A DNA stretch of 13,725 nt, taken from assembly GCA_004553715.1 (NCBI GenBank), contig SFKP01000031.1, forward strand, positions 1 to 13,725, given 5' to 3'. The notes under the pieces were generated by a model. It saw nothing but the letters and a program-made list of their open reading frames with translations, was not told where the DNA came from and made no database searches. This DNA is from Clostridiales bacterium. Lineage in GTDB: Bacteria; Bacillota; Clostridia; TANB77; CAG-508. A program made the position numbers and the translations under genes. The stretch's first letter is position 1. Every line of letters begins with the position of its first letter. This document shows, piece by piece, positions 1 through 7,024 of the stretch.

Positions 1-711
1 TTTTGTAATAAATTCATTATGGAGGACCTCCTTTAAATTTTCTTTGTATTTTGTCCCAACAAAACAAGTTGAATTATTGGAAAAAATAATACTATTATCT
101 TTTGCATTATATCCAGTGATATTATCTAAGTTTACCATATACGATTTATGACATCTAACAAAATTGTCTGGCAGACAATTTTCGATTTTTTTAAAAGAAC
201 TATAAAATTCATAGTTATGATTAGTGGCACAAAAAACAATTTTCATACCATCTTTTTTTATAAAATTTATTTCTTTTGGATTTATAATTGTTTTATTATT
301 ATTTAATTTTATAAATGGCGCTTTAGAAGTATGCAAATCATCAAGTAGCCTTAAGATAGTTGCTTCAAGCCTTTCATCTGTAATAGGCTTCGGCAAATAA
401 TCAAAAGTTTTATATTTATATGCAAGAAGAGCATATTCTAAATGTCCAGTTAAAAATATAATATATATCTCTTTGTTTTCCTTCCTAATGGCATCTGCTA
501 AATCACAACCATTTAAATCTGATTTTAAATTAATATCTAAAACTACAACATTAACTGTTGTTATTCTCACATAGTCAAGAACTTCATTAGGGAAAGATGT
601 AGTTAAACCAATTTGAGCTTCAATATTATGAGTAATAAATATAGATTCTAACATTTTAGAAAGCCTTTTTAATGTAGGAATATTATCATCACATAAAACA
701 AAATTTAACAT
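1..711 (-). CDS. LytTR-family (AgrA-like) response regulator, C-terminus cut by window edge
   Basis: This is a two-component response regulator that should bind DNA and control transcription after phosphorylation by a membrane histidine kinase, as AgrA does in peptide quorum sensing. I translated 237 codons from the ATG at 711 and the frame is still open at base 1. AgrA-type proteins are about 240-250 residues, so only a few residues are missing. The receiver domain (about 1-125) starts MLNFVLCDD with the acidic pair D8-D9. Its phosphoacceptor is D59 in VVVLDIN, and the conserved Lys lies in DYLPKP. The LytTR DNA-binding domain (about 135-237) holds the signature FVRCHKSYMVNLDNI. A GAGGTG ribosome site lies just upstream, and a strong promoter lies about 80 nt upstream. 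No kinase or agrB/agrD partner is visible, so they may lie beyond the left edge. The family call is firm. The Agr assignment is inferred from similarity only. Confidence 0.93.
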   Translation of the reverse strand, partial: MLNFVLCDDNIPTLKRLSKMLESIFITHNIEAQIGLTTSFPNEVLDYVRITTVNVVVLDINLKSDLNGCDLADAIRKENKEIYIIFLTGHLEYALLAYKYKTFDYLPKPITDERLEATILRLLDDLHTSKAPFIKLNNNKTIINPKEINFIKKDGMKIVFCATNHNYEFYSSFKKIENCLPDNFVRCHKSYMVNLDNITGYNAKDNSIIFSNNSTCFVGTKYKENLKEVLHNEFITK

Positions 712-793
712 ATATACACCTCATATACAAAACTATATATAAGCAAATTATGCTCAAATTAAATTGCTAAAATTTTCCAATCCATTAATATAA

Positions 794-821
794 ATTATAA
801 TCCAAAAAAAATTAATGTCAA
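794..821 (-). promoter_or_regulatory. SigA-type promoter of the LytTR regulator
   Basis: Read on the minus strand, a perfect TTGACA (821-816) is followed by 16 nt and a perfect TATAAT (799-794). Transcription would start near 787 and leave a leader of about 75 nt before the ATG at 711. The spacer contains a run of seven T. Both hexamers match the housekeeping consensus exactly, which is strong evidence even in AT-rich DNA. Confidence 0.7.
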
Positions 822-895
822 TAAGAAATCTTTAAAAACATTAAAATGGAACTTATAAATAAACATTTACTAAGCAGACATTTTGATGCCTAGTA

Positions 896-924
896 TAGAC
901 AGAGTTCGATAAATAATATATAAT
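896..924 (+). promoter_or_regulatory. SigA-type promoter of cmk
   Basis: TAGACA (896-901, 5 of 6 to consensus), a 17 nt spacer and a perfect TATAAT (919-924) lie 37 nt before the cmk start. Spacing and position fit a housekeeping promoter that starts transcription near 931. It drives the rightward block and is divergent from the promoter of the LytTR regulator. Confidence 0.65.
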
Positions 925-961
925 AAATAAGTAAAAAAACAATTATAAGGGGATGATTTTA

Positions 962-1648
962 ATGGGATTGATAGTTGCAATAGATGGAGAGGCTGGAGCA
1001 GGGAAAAGCACAGTAGCCAAAGAGGTAGCGAAAATGTTAAATTTTGTATATGTAGATACAGGAGCAATGTTTAGATGTGTTACTTTAGATGCATTAAATA
1101 AGAAGATAGATGTATCAAATAAAGATGGAATAGCAGAAATTTTAGAAAATATAGAAATTAAATTTGAAAACGATGCTTTAGGACAAAAAGTTTTTCTAAA
1201 TGGATTAGATGTTACAGACAAAATAAGAACAAAAGATGTAGATGACAAAGTGGCAGAATTTGCAGCAGTGGGAGAAATAAGAGAAAAATTGAAAGAACTG
1301 GAGCAAGAGATGGGAAAGATGGGGAATATAGTTATGGAAGGACGTGATATTGGAACAACAATTTTTCCAAATGCTGATGTAAAACTATACATAGAAGTTT
1401 CAGAAGAAGAAAGAGCAAGAAGAAGGTATAATCAAAATTTAGAAAAAGGAATAAATATGTCTTATGAAGAAATACTAGCAAATATTAAGAAAAGACACAA
1501 ATTGGAAACAGAAAGAGAAATCTCACCATTAAGAAAAGCAGAAGATGCGATAGAGATAGATACAACTAACATGACTTTTGAAGAATCGATAAAAAGAATA
1601 ATTACAATAATAAATGATGTAAAAATAGGCAAAAACTTGAAAAATTAG
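962..1648 (+). CDS. cmk: Cytidylate kinase (CMP/dCMP kinase)
   Basis: Cmk phosphorylates CMP and dCMP to the diphosphates using ATP in the cytoplasm, in pyrimidine salvage and nucleotide supply. The 228-residue product has the usual length. The P-loop GEAGAGKST is at residues 9-17; the family usually has Pro or Ser where this protein has Glu10. The nucleoside-binding DTGAMFR is at 32-38, GRDIGT at 128-132 lines the CMP site, and the ending SPLRKAEDAIEIDTTNM is typical. I chose the ATG at 962 over the in-frame ATG at 953 because AAGGGG at 947-952 sits 9 nt before 962 but directly abuts 953. The gene opens the rightward block behind a good promoter. In many Firmicutes cmk is followed by ispH or rpsA; that arrangement is not seen here. 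Confidence 0.96.
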   Translation: MGLIVAIDGEAGAGKSTVAKEVAKMLNFVYVDTGAMFRCVTLDALNKKIDVSNKDGIAEILENIEIKFENDALGQKVFLNGLDVTDKIRTKDVDDKVAEFAAVGEIREKLKELEQEMGKMGNIVMEGRDIGTTIFPNADVKLYIEVSEEERARRRYNQNLEKGINMSYEEILANIKKRHKLETEREISPLRKAEDAIEIDTTNMTFEESIKRIITIINDVKIGKNLKN

Positions 1649-1665
1649 TATTTTTATGGTATAGT
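1637..1665 (+). promoter_or_regulatory. Possible SigA-type promoter of the FAD oxidoreductase
   Basis: TTGAAA (1637-1642) overlaps the last codons of cmk and is followed, after 17 nt, by TATAGT (1660-1665), 27 nt before the next start codon. Each hexamer matches the consensus at 5 of 6 positions. It could let the FAD protein and downstream genes be transcribed independently of cmk. AT-rich DNA gives such matches by chance, so confidence is moderate. Confidence 0.45.
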
Positions 1666-1691
1666 ATTTAAGTCAGAAAGAGGTGCTTTCA

Positions 1692-3122
1692 ATGCAAGAA
1701 AAATATGATGTAATTATAGTAGGAATGGGGCCAAGTTCAATATTTTGTGCTTATGAACTTATTCAGTTAAAAAAATACAACAAAATATTATTGATAGACC
1801 AAGGAAAAAGAGTTGAAAATAGAAATTGTCCGATAGAGAAAACCAAGCAATGTATACATTGCAAACCAATGTGTAATATAACAAATGGATTTTCAGGAGC
1901 AGGAGCTTTTTCAGATGGAAAATTATCTTTATATAATCCAGAAGATGATGAAATCCACGTTGGAGGAAATATTCATAAATACATAGGAGTTCCAGAAACA
2001 AAAAAACTTATAGATTATGCCGATGATATTTATCTTAAGTTCGGAGCGGACAAGCATTTAGAGGGTACTGAATATAAAGAAGAAATTGCAAAGATAAATG
2101 AAAGAGCTCATAAAGAAGGAATTAAATTAATAAATATTCCAATCAGACATTTAGGAACAGAAAAAAGCCATGAAGTATATTTCAAGATGGAAAAATATTT
2201 AGAGAATAATAATATTGAAATGCTATTTGAAACAGCTGTTACAGATCTAATAGTAGAAGATGGATGTATAAAAGGTATTAAATACAAAGAATCTAAATAT
2301 ATAGATGATGAAACAAAAACAGAAACAATTGCTTATTCGGATAAAGTGGTTTTAGCAGTTGGCAGGAAAGGTGCAAATTGGCTAGTTGATATGTGTGAAA
2401 ACCATGGTATCAATTCGGAAACAGGAATCGTAGATATTGGTATAAGATATGAACTTCCAGATGAAATAATGAAAGATGTAAACAAATATATGTATGAAGC
2501 AAAATTTACGGGAAGAGTAGGACCTTTTAGAGATAAGGTAAGAACTTTTTGCCAAAATCCTAGTGGATTCGTTTCAGCAGAGGTTTATGATAATGATTTA
2601 ACTCTAGTAAATGGACATTCATATAAAGAAAGAAAAAGTACAAATACAAATTTAGCAATACTTGTATCTCATCATTTTACACATCCATTTAAAAAGCCTA
2701 TAGAATATGGCCGTAATGTTGCTAAAAACCTAAACAGCATAGGGGCAGGAAACATTGTAGTCCAAAGATTAGGAGATATTTATAGAGGAAAAAGAACTTG
2801 GGATTATGAATTAGAAAAAAATACAGTTAAGCCAACATTAAAATCTGCAGTAGCAGGAGATATTACTTTTGCATTAGGATATAGAACAATGGTAAGTATA
2901 TTAGAGTTTATAAGAGCAGTAGACAAAGTAGTAGAAGGTTTTGCACATCCAGATAACTTATTATATGCACCAGAAATTAAATTTTATAGTAATAAAGTAG
3001 TAATAGATAAAAACTTTGAAACAAATATAAAAGGATTATACTCTATAGGAGATGGCGGAGGTATGACAAGAGGATTGATGATGGCATCATGCTCAGGTAT
3101 TCAGATGGCAAGGAATCTTTAA
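1692..3122 (+). CDS. Uncharacterised FAD-dependent oxidoreductase (COG2509-type)
   Basis: This is a flavoprotein of the family annotated as uncharacterised FAD-dependent dehydrogenases; its substrate is unknown. It has 476 residues from the ATG at 1692. AGAAAGAGGTG lies 6 nt before that codon, whereas the in-frame GTG at 1683 lies inside the ribosome site. The N-terminal Rossmann dinucleotide fold has VGMGPSS at about 10-16, and the second FAD contact is YSIGDGGGMTRG near the C-terminus, followed by MMASCSG. A four-cysteine cluster (C46, C54, C57, C61; pattern C-x7-C-x2-C-x3-C) precedes GFSGAGAFSDGKL, which is typical of the family and might bind a metal or be redox active. A second nucleotide-binding segment, VVLAVGRKGANW, lies mid-protein. 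It follows cmk by 43 nt. The family call is strong; the role is not known. Confidence 0.85.
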   Translation: MQEKYDVIIVGMGPSSIFCAYELIQLKKYNKILLIDQGKRVENRNCPIEKTKQCIHCKPMCNITNGFSGAGAFSDGKLSLYNPEDDEIHVGGNIHKYIGVPETKKLIDYADDIYLKFGADKHLEGTEYKEEIAKINERAHKEGIKLINIPIRHLGTEKSHEVYFKMEKYLENNNIEMLFETAVTDLIVEDGCIKGIKYKESKYIDDETKTETIAYSDKVVLAVGRKGANWLVDMCENHGINSETGIVDIGIRYELPDEIMKDVNKYMYEAKFTGRVGPFRDKVRTFCQNPSGFVSAEVYDNDLTLVNGHSYKERKSTNTNLAILVSHHFTHPFKKPIEYGRNVAKNLNSIGAGNIVVQRLGDIYRGKRTWDYELEKNTVKPTLKSAVAGDITFALGYRTMVSILEFIRAVDKVVEGFAHPDNLLYAPEIKFYSNKVVIDKNFETNIKGLYSIGDGGGMTRGLMMASCSGIQMARNL

Positions 3123-3194
3123 AGAGAAAAAGGTTAAAAAATAATTTTATTCTTTTCCGACTGAGATTGTGTATTAGAAAGGAATGTAATAAAA

Positions 3195-4043
3195 ATGGAA
3201 AAAAGATTTAGTATAATTATTAGTGCCTATAACATAGAAGACTATATAAAAAGAGCGATAAAAAGTGTATTAGAACAAGACTTTAAAAATTATGAATTAA
3301 TTGTGATTGATGATAAATCAGTAGATTCAACACTTGAAAAAATAAAAGAGATAAATGATGAAAGAATAATTGTAATTGCAAATCCTGAAAACAAAGGCTT
3401 AGGAGCAGTAAGAAACATTGGGATTGAAAGAGCTAAAGGAGAATATATTGTCCATTTAGATGGAGATGATACTTTATACGAGAAAAATACATTATCAAGA
3501 ATAAATGAACTAATAGGTGCAGATAAGCCAGACATTGTATTCTTGGGATACCAAGACATTGGAGGATTTAACAAAACACATCTTTCAACTAAAGAAAATT
3601 CAACAAAAGAAGCAAGATTAACTTGTGATGCTAATTTTTCAGTTCCAAGTAAATGTTGGAGAAGAGAATTTTTATTAGAAAACAATATAAAATTTATGGA
3701 AAACATTTATTATGAAGATATGGTATATTCTATGACAGCAGTTATATTATCAAAAACTACTAAATATGGAGAATTTCCAACATTTAACTATTACAGAAAC
3801 AGGAAAGGCAGTATAATGTCAACCCCATCTATTAGAAGGTGTTCAGATATGTATAGAATGCTTGCTTATTTAGTCGATTTATATGATATAACACCGAAAG
3901 AATATAAAAAATATCTATTAAGCTTTATTCAAAATGAAACAAAAGGATTACCAATTAGAGTAGACACTATAATAAAAGCACTAGAAAATGGTTCAGGAAC
4001 ACCAGTTTTCCCAAAGAGAAATTATAAATATGAAGGAGAATAA
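3195..4043 (+). CDS. Family 2 glycosyltransferase (GT-A fold)
   Basis: The protein is predicted to transfer a sugar from a nucleotide-sugar donor to an unknown acceptor, probably at the inner face of the membrane in glycan or surface polymer synthesis. The GT-A domain covers about residues 4-210 of 282. It opens with FSIIISAYNIEDYI, has the nucleotide-binding VIDDKSVD (about 37-44), the NKGLGAVRNIGI stretch, the metal-binding DGDD at 89-92 (the DXD motif), and a YYEDMVYSM segment whose ED is the usual catalytic-base position. No membrane span is seen. AGAAAGGAA lies about 10 nt before the ATG. The 72 nt upstream of the gene show no convincing promoter or terminator. The gene ends 6 nt before pth and carries the pth ribosome site in its last codons, so the two are likely cotranscribed. 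The acceptor cannot be judged from sequence. Confidence 0.88.
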   Translation: MEKRFSIIISAYNIEDYIKRAIKSVLEQDFKNYELIVIDDKSVDSTLEKIKEINDERIIVIANPENKGLGAVRNIGIERAKGEYIVHLDGDDTLYEKNTLSRINELIGADKPDIVFLGYQDIGGFNKTHLSTKENSTKEARLTCDANFSVPSKCWRREFLLENNIKFMENIYYEDMVYSMTAVILSKTTKYGEFPTFNYYRNRKGSIMSTPSIRRCSDMYRMLAYLVDLYDITPKEYKKYLLSFIQNETKGLPIRVDTIIKALENGSGTPVFPKRNYKYEGE

Positions 4044-4049
4044 TATAAG

Positions 4050-4619
4050 ATGTATTTAATTGTGGGACTTGGAAATCCAGGGGAAGAATATGTTATGACA
4101 AGGCACAATATTGGGTTTAATGTAATAGACATTCTTTCAAAAAAATTAAATATTAAATTAGATAAATTAAAATTTAAAGCATTATATGGACAAGGAAAAC
4201 TAAATGATGAGAAGGTCTTGTTAGTAAAGCCACAGACATATATGAACTTAAGTGGAGAAGCTATTATTGCAATAAAAAATTTCTATAAAATAAGTAACGA
4301 AAATACAGTTGTTATATATGATGATATAGATTTGCCAATTGGTGAAATTAGAATAAAAAAACATGGAAGTAGTGGTACTCATAATGGAATGAAATCAGTT
4401 ATTCAAAACCTTGGTACAGAAGAGTTTCCACGCATAAGAATAGGTATAGGAAAGCCAGAAGAAAAAGAAAATCTAATAAATTATGTTATTAAAAAAATGC
4501 CAAAAGAAGAAAAGGAAAAATTAGATAAGAGTATAGAAACAGCTTCAGAAGGAACAATCAAAATAATCGAAAAAGGTATTGATATAGCTATGAATGAGTT
4601 TAACGGAAGGAACATATAA
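4050..4619 (+). CDS. pth: Peptidyl-tRNA hydrolase
   Basis: Pth cleaves the ester bond of peptidyl-tRNAs that fall off ribosomes and so recycles tRNA in the cytoplasm. The 189-residue length is normal. It starts MYLIVGLGNPGEEY with the catalytic-site Asn9 and the catalytic His19 in TRHNIGF. KPQTYMNLSG is at 60-69, the conserved Asp91 sits in YDDIDLPIG, and HNG at 111-113 gives the conserved Asn112. FPRIRIGIGKP follows. All active-site positions known from E. coli Pth are present. AAGGAG, inside the end of the glycosyltransferase gene, lies 11 nt upstream of the ATG. The stop codon ends one base before the RNase gene starts, so the two are probably translated together. Confidence 0.97.
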   Translation: MYLIVGLGNPGEEYVMTRHNIGFNVIDILSKKLNIKLDKLKFKALYGQGKLNDEKVLLVKPQTYMNLSGEAIIAIKNFYKISNENTVVIYDDIDLPIGEIRIKKHGSSGTHNGMKSVIQNLGTEEFPRIRIGIGKPEEKENLINYVIKKMPKEEKEKLDKSIETASEGTIKIIEKGIDIAMNEFNGRNI

Positions 4620-5822
4620 ATGATCGAAATATTAATAAATCAGGAAAAAAATTTAAAAACAATTATGCTAGTAAATAATGGTATATTATTGGAAAGACAT
4701 GAAGAACACGAGAATCAAAAAAGACTTGAAGGAAATATTTACTTAGGGGTTGTAAAAGATATAATACCAGGCATAGGAGAAGAAAAAAATGCTATAATAA
4801 AAGTAAAAGAGCTATTGCCAAGAGATATAGATGCAAACAGAAAAGCTGAAGGAATAGAAATTTCAGATCTTTTAAAGCCACAACAAAAAATATTGATTCA
4901 AATAAAAAAGGATGGAACTTTAACAAAAGGTGCAAAAGTATCTACTCATGTAAATTTACCAGGAAGATTTATAGCACTTTTACCAGATGCAGATTATATA
5001 ACAATATCACAAAAAATAGAAGATAATGAAACAAGAGAAAAATTAAAGAGTTTTGTTGCAACATGCTTACCAAAGGGAATTGGCGCTATTATTAGAACTG
5101 CAAGTAAATATGCAACTACAGAACAAATAAAGCAAGAGATAGATATATTATTAGAAGAGTGGGACAAAATAAAAGAGAAAGAAAAACTAGGAAAAGAAAA
5201 GTTATTATATGATAATAATGCTTTAATAAGAAGAACTATAATTGATATAATAGACAGAGGCTTAGATAGAATTGTTGTAAATGACAAAAACATTTACGAA
5301 AAAATAAAACAAATATTGACTCATAATAATATTAATATAGAGACAGTTTTAAAAGAAAATGAAGATTTATTAAAAATGTATTCAATAGAAGAACAAGTAA
5401 AAAAGATGTCATATAGAAAAATCTGGCTAGCGTGTGGGGGATTTATAACAATTGATAAAACCGAGGCTTTAACTGCAATTGATGTAAATACAGGAAAATA
5501 TATTGGTAAAAAGAGCAAAGAAGACACTGTATTTACGGTAAATAAAGAAGCAACAATAGAGATAGCTAAACAATTAAGACTTAGAGACATAGGTGGTATA
5601 ATAATAATTGATTACATAGATATGTTTAATGAAGAAAATAAGAAAAATATTGAAAGTCTATTAAAACAGGAATTAAATAAGGACAGAACAAAATGCCAAA
5701 TTGAAGGATTTACCAAATTAAATTTATTAGAAATGACAAGAAAAAATATGTGCAATAATGATTGGGATAACAAAGGAGAAGAAAAGTGTCAAGAAATCCA
5801 AGAGGTAGAAGAAGTCAATTAA
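4620..5822 (+). CDS. rng: Ribonuclease E/G family endonuclease, short form
   Basis: RNase E/G enzymes cut single-stranded AU-rich RNA and take part in rRNA maturation and mRNA decay. The 400-residue protein has an S1-like region (about 36-125), the 5'-monophosphate sensor IIRTAS with R159-T160, the RNase H-like region, and the metal-binding Asp residues in TAIDVNTG (D288) and IIIDYIDM (D331), so the catalytic core looks intact. Two parts are missing. The S1 strand normally read as about AAFVDIG after PGM is absent: the text goes from PGI directly to GEEKNAII. The protein also stops 25 residues after LLEMTRK, without the CPxC zinc-link and the terminal small domain; E. coli RNase G has 489 residues. 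Only lone cysteines C378 and C390 occur there. GGAAGG lies 10 nt before the ATG. The last 37 nt overlap the next gene. Confidence 0.87.
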   Translation: MIEILINQEKNLKTIMLVNNGILLERHEEHENQKRLEGNIYLGVVKDIIPGIGEEKNAIIKVKELLPRDIDANRKAEGIEISDLLKPQQKILIQIKKDGTLTKGAKVSTHVNLPGRFIALLPDADYITISQKIEDNETREKLKSFVATCLPKGIGAIIRTASKYATTEQIKQEIDILLEEWDKIKEKEKLGKEKLLYDNNALIRRTIIDIIDRGLDRIVVNDKNIYEKIKQILTHNNINIETVLKENEDLLKMYSIEEQVKKMSYRKIWLACGGFITIDKTEALTAIDVNTGKYIGKKSKEDTVFTVNKEATIEIAKQLRLRDIGGIIIIDYIDMFNEENKKNIESLLKQELNKDRTKCQIEGFTKLNLLEMTRKNMCNNDWDNKGEEKCQEIQEVEEVN

Positions 5823-7024
5823 ATATTATAAATAAAAAAGTGCTATTAATAGTAGGCATTGCTATTATTGCACTTTTGTGCATTTTTTTAATGATTAAAT
5901 TTATGGTAGCCAAAAAGCATAATAAAGACGAGACTAGTACTAATCCAAATTTAGAGATACTCTTTGAAGAAATTAACAAAGAAGCAGATAAACTAAAAAA
6001 ACAAGAGGATACAAATATTAATATAGAAATTATAGGAAGTATTTTTTGCGAGGAAAAGCTTTTGAATTCAGTATATAATTCAGAGCAAGATAACTATATA
6101 TTTTATAGGAATTTTCATAAGATAATAGATAAAACATCTACTGCAGACTTATGTATAGGAGTATTAGAAACAAATTTCGCAGATAGTCCATATTCAAGTA
6201 AAGGTAAGCATAATGCACCTACAAGTTTAGCAGAAACACTATCATTAATAGGAATAGATGTATTAAGTACAGCTACTAATTACAGTTTTGACTATGGTAT
6301 AGAAGGAATTATTTCGACTAAAGATATTTTAGAGAAACATAAAATAGAAACCGTGGGAACTAATAGAACTCCAGAAGAAAAGGATAATATCCTGATAAAA
6401 GAAATAAATGGGATTAAATTAGCATTTTTATCTTACACTTATGGTACAAATTTCGAGGTCTCAGAAGAATATAAATATTCAGTGAATATAATAAACAAAA
6501 ACAACATGAAAGAAGATATTGATAAAGCAAAAAATAATGGGGCAGATTTTATATTTTTAAATTTACATTGTGGAAGTTTAAAATCGAGTGATGCAAATGA
6601 TGAACAAAAAGATTTGGTTAATTATGCAATAAAATGTGGAGTAGATGTTATTATTGGCTCTCATCCAATTGAAATTCAAAACATGGAAATGAGGGAAAAT
6701 AGTAATCAAAAAAATGTCTTTGTAGCATATGCAATGGGAAATTTCTTATCTTCAGATGATTATGAAAATGCAAAGATAGGTTTAATTGTAAATATTCAAA
6801 TTACAAAATCTAGTGAAACGGATGAAACATATATATCTAAAATAACCTATACTCCGTCATATATTAATTACAATAAAGTAATGGGAAGTTATGAGGTGTT
6901 AGATGTAAGGAAAGAAGTAGAAAAGTATGAAGCAAATGATGAAGACAAAGTAGATGAAAATATATATAAAATTCTAAAAGAAAAATTAGAAATGGTTGAT
7001 AATAAAATAGGAGGAAATAAATGA
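5786..7024 (+). CDS. Membrane-anchored CapA-like (PGA_cap) protein with altered metal site
   Basis: CapA proteins belong to a metallophosphatase-like fold and include factors for poly-gamma-glutamate capsule anchoring or synthesis. This 412-residue protein has a basic N-terminus (MSRNPRGRRS), one membrane span at about 19-40, a lysine-rich linker, and a CapA-like domain at about 79-345 that should face outside. Recognisable motifs are VLETNFADSPY (E128), ATNYSFDYG (164-171), NLHCG (259-263), GSHPIEIQNMEM (291-302) and YAMGNFLSS (315-323). Compared with the family forms GD, NLE, NNHxxDxG, HWG and GxHPH, it reads GS, VLE, TNY, HCG and SHPI, so several likely metal ligands are replaced. The start is GTG with AAAGGAG 7 nt upstream, both inside the RNase gene. 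It overlaps rimO by 4 nt (ATGA). It is probably coupled to its neighbours; its function is uncertain and it may not be an enzyme. Confidence 0.75.
   Translation: MSRNPRGRRSQLNIINKKVLLIVGIAIIALLCIFLMIKFMVAKKHNKDETSTNPNLEILFEEINKEADKLKKQEDTNINIEIIGSIFCEEKLLNSVYNSEQDNYIFYRNFHKIIDKTSTADLCIGVLETNFADSPYSSKGKHNAPTSLAETLSLIGIDVLSTATNYSFDYGIEGIISTKDILEKHKIETVGTNRTPEEKDNILIKEINGIKLAFLSYTYGTNFEVSEEYKYSVNIINKNNMKEDIDKAKNNGADFIFLNLHCGSLKSSDANDEQKDLVNYAIKCGVDVIIGSHPIEIQNMEMRENSNQKNVFVAYAMGNFLSSDDYENAKIGLIVNIQITKSSETDETYISKITYTPSYINYNKVMGSYEVLDVRKEVEKYEANDEDKVDENIYKILKEKLEMVDNKIGGNK

Noticed and set aside
712..961. Riboswitch or small RNA in the leader region before cmk
   Set aside because: Only a weak 5 bp pairing (AGCAA/TTGCT near 743) is seen; no conserved riboswitch core was recognised. 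The region is explained by two divergent promoters.
943..1392. Leftward 149-codon frame opposite cmk
   Set aside because: It is a shadow of cmk, which has full family motifs; the shadow is Ser/Phe/Ile-rich as expected from the reverse of AT-rich code.
3123..3194. Promoter or terminator between the FAD oxidoreductase and the glycosyltransferase
   Set aside because: The 72 nt have no stable hairpin with a T-run and no paired -35/-10 hexamers of acceptable quality.
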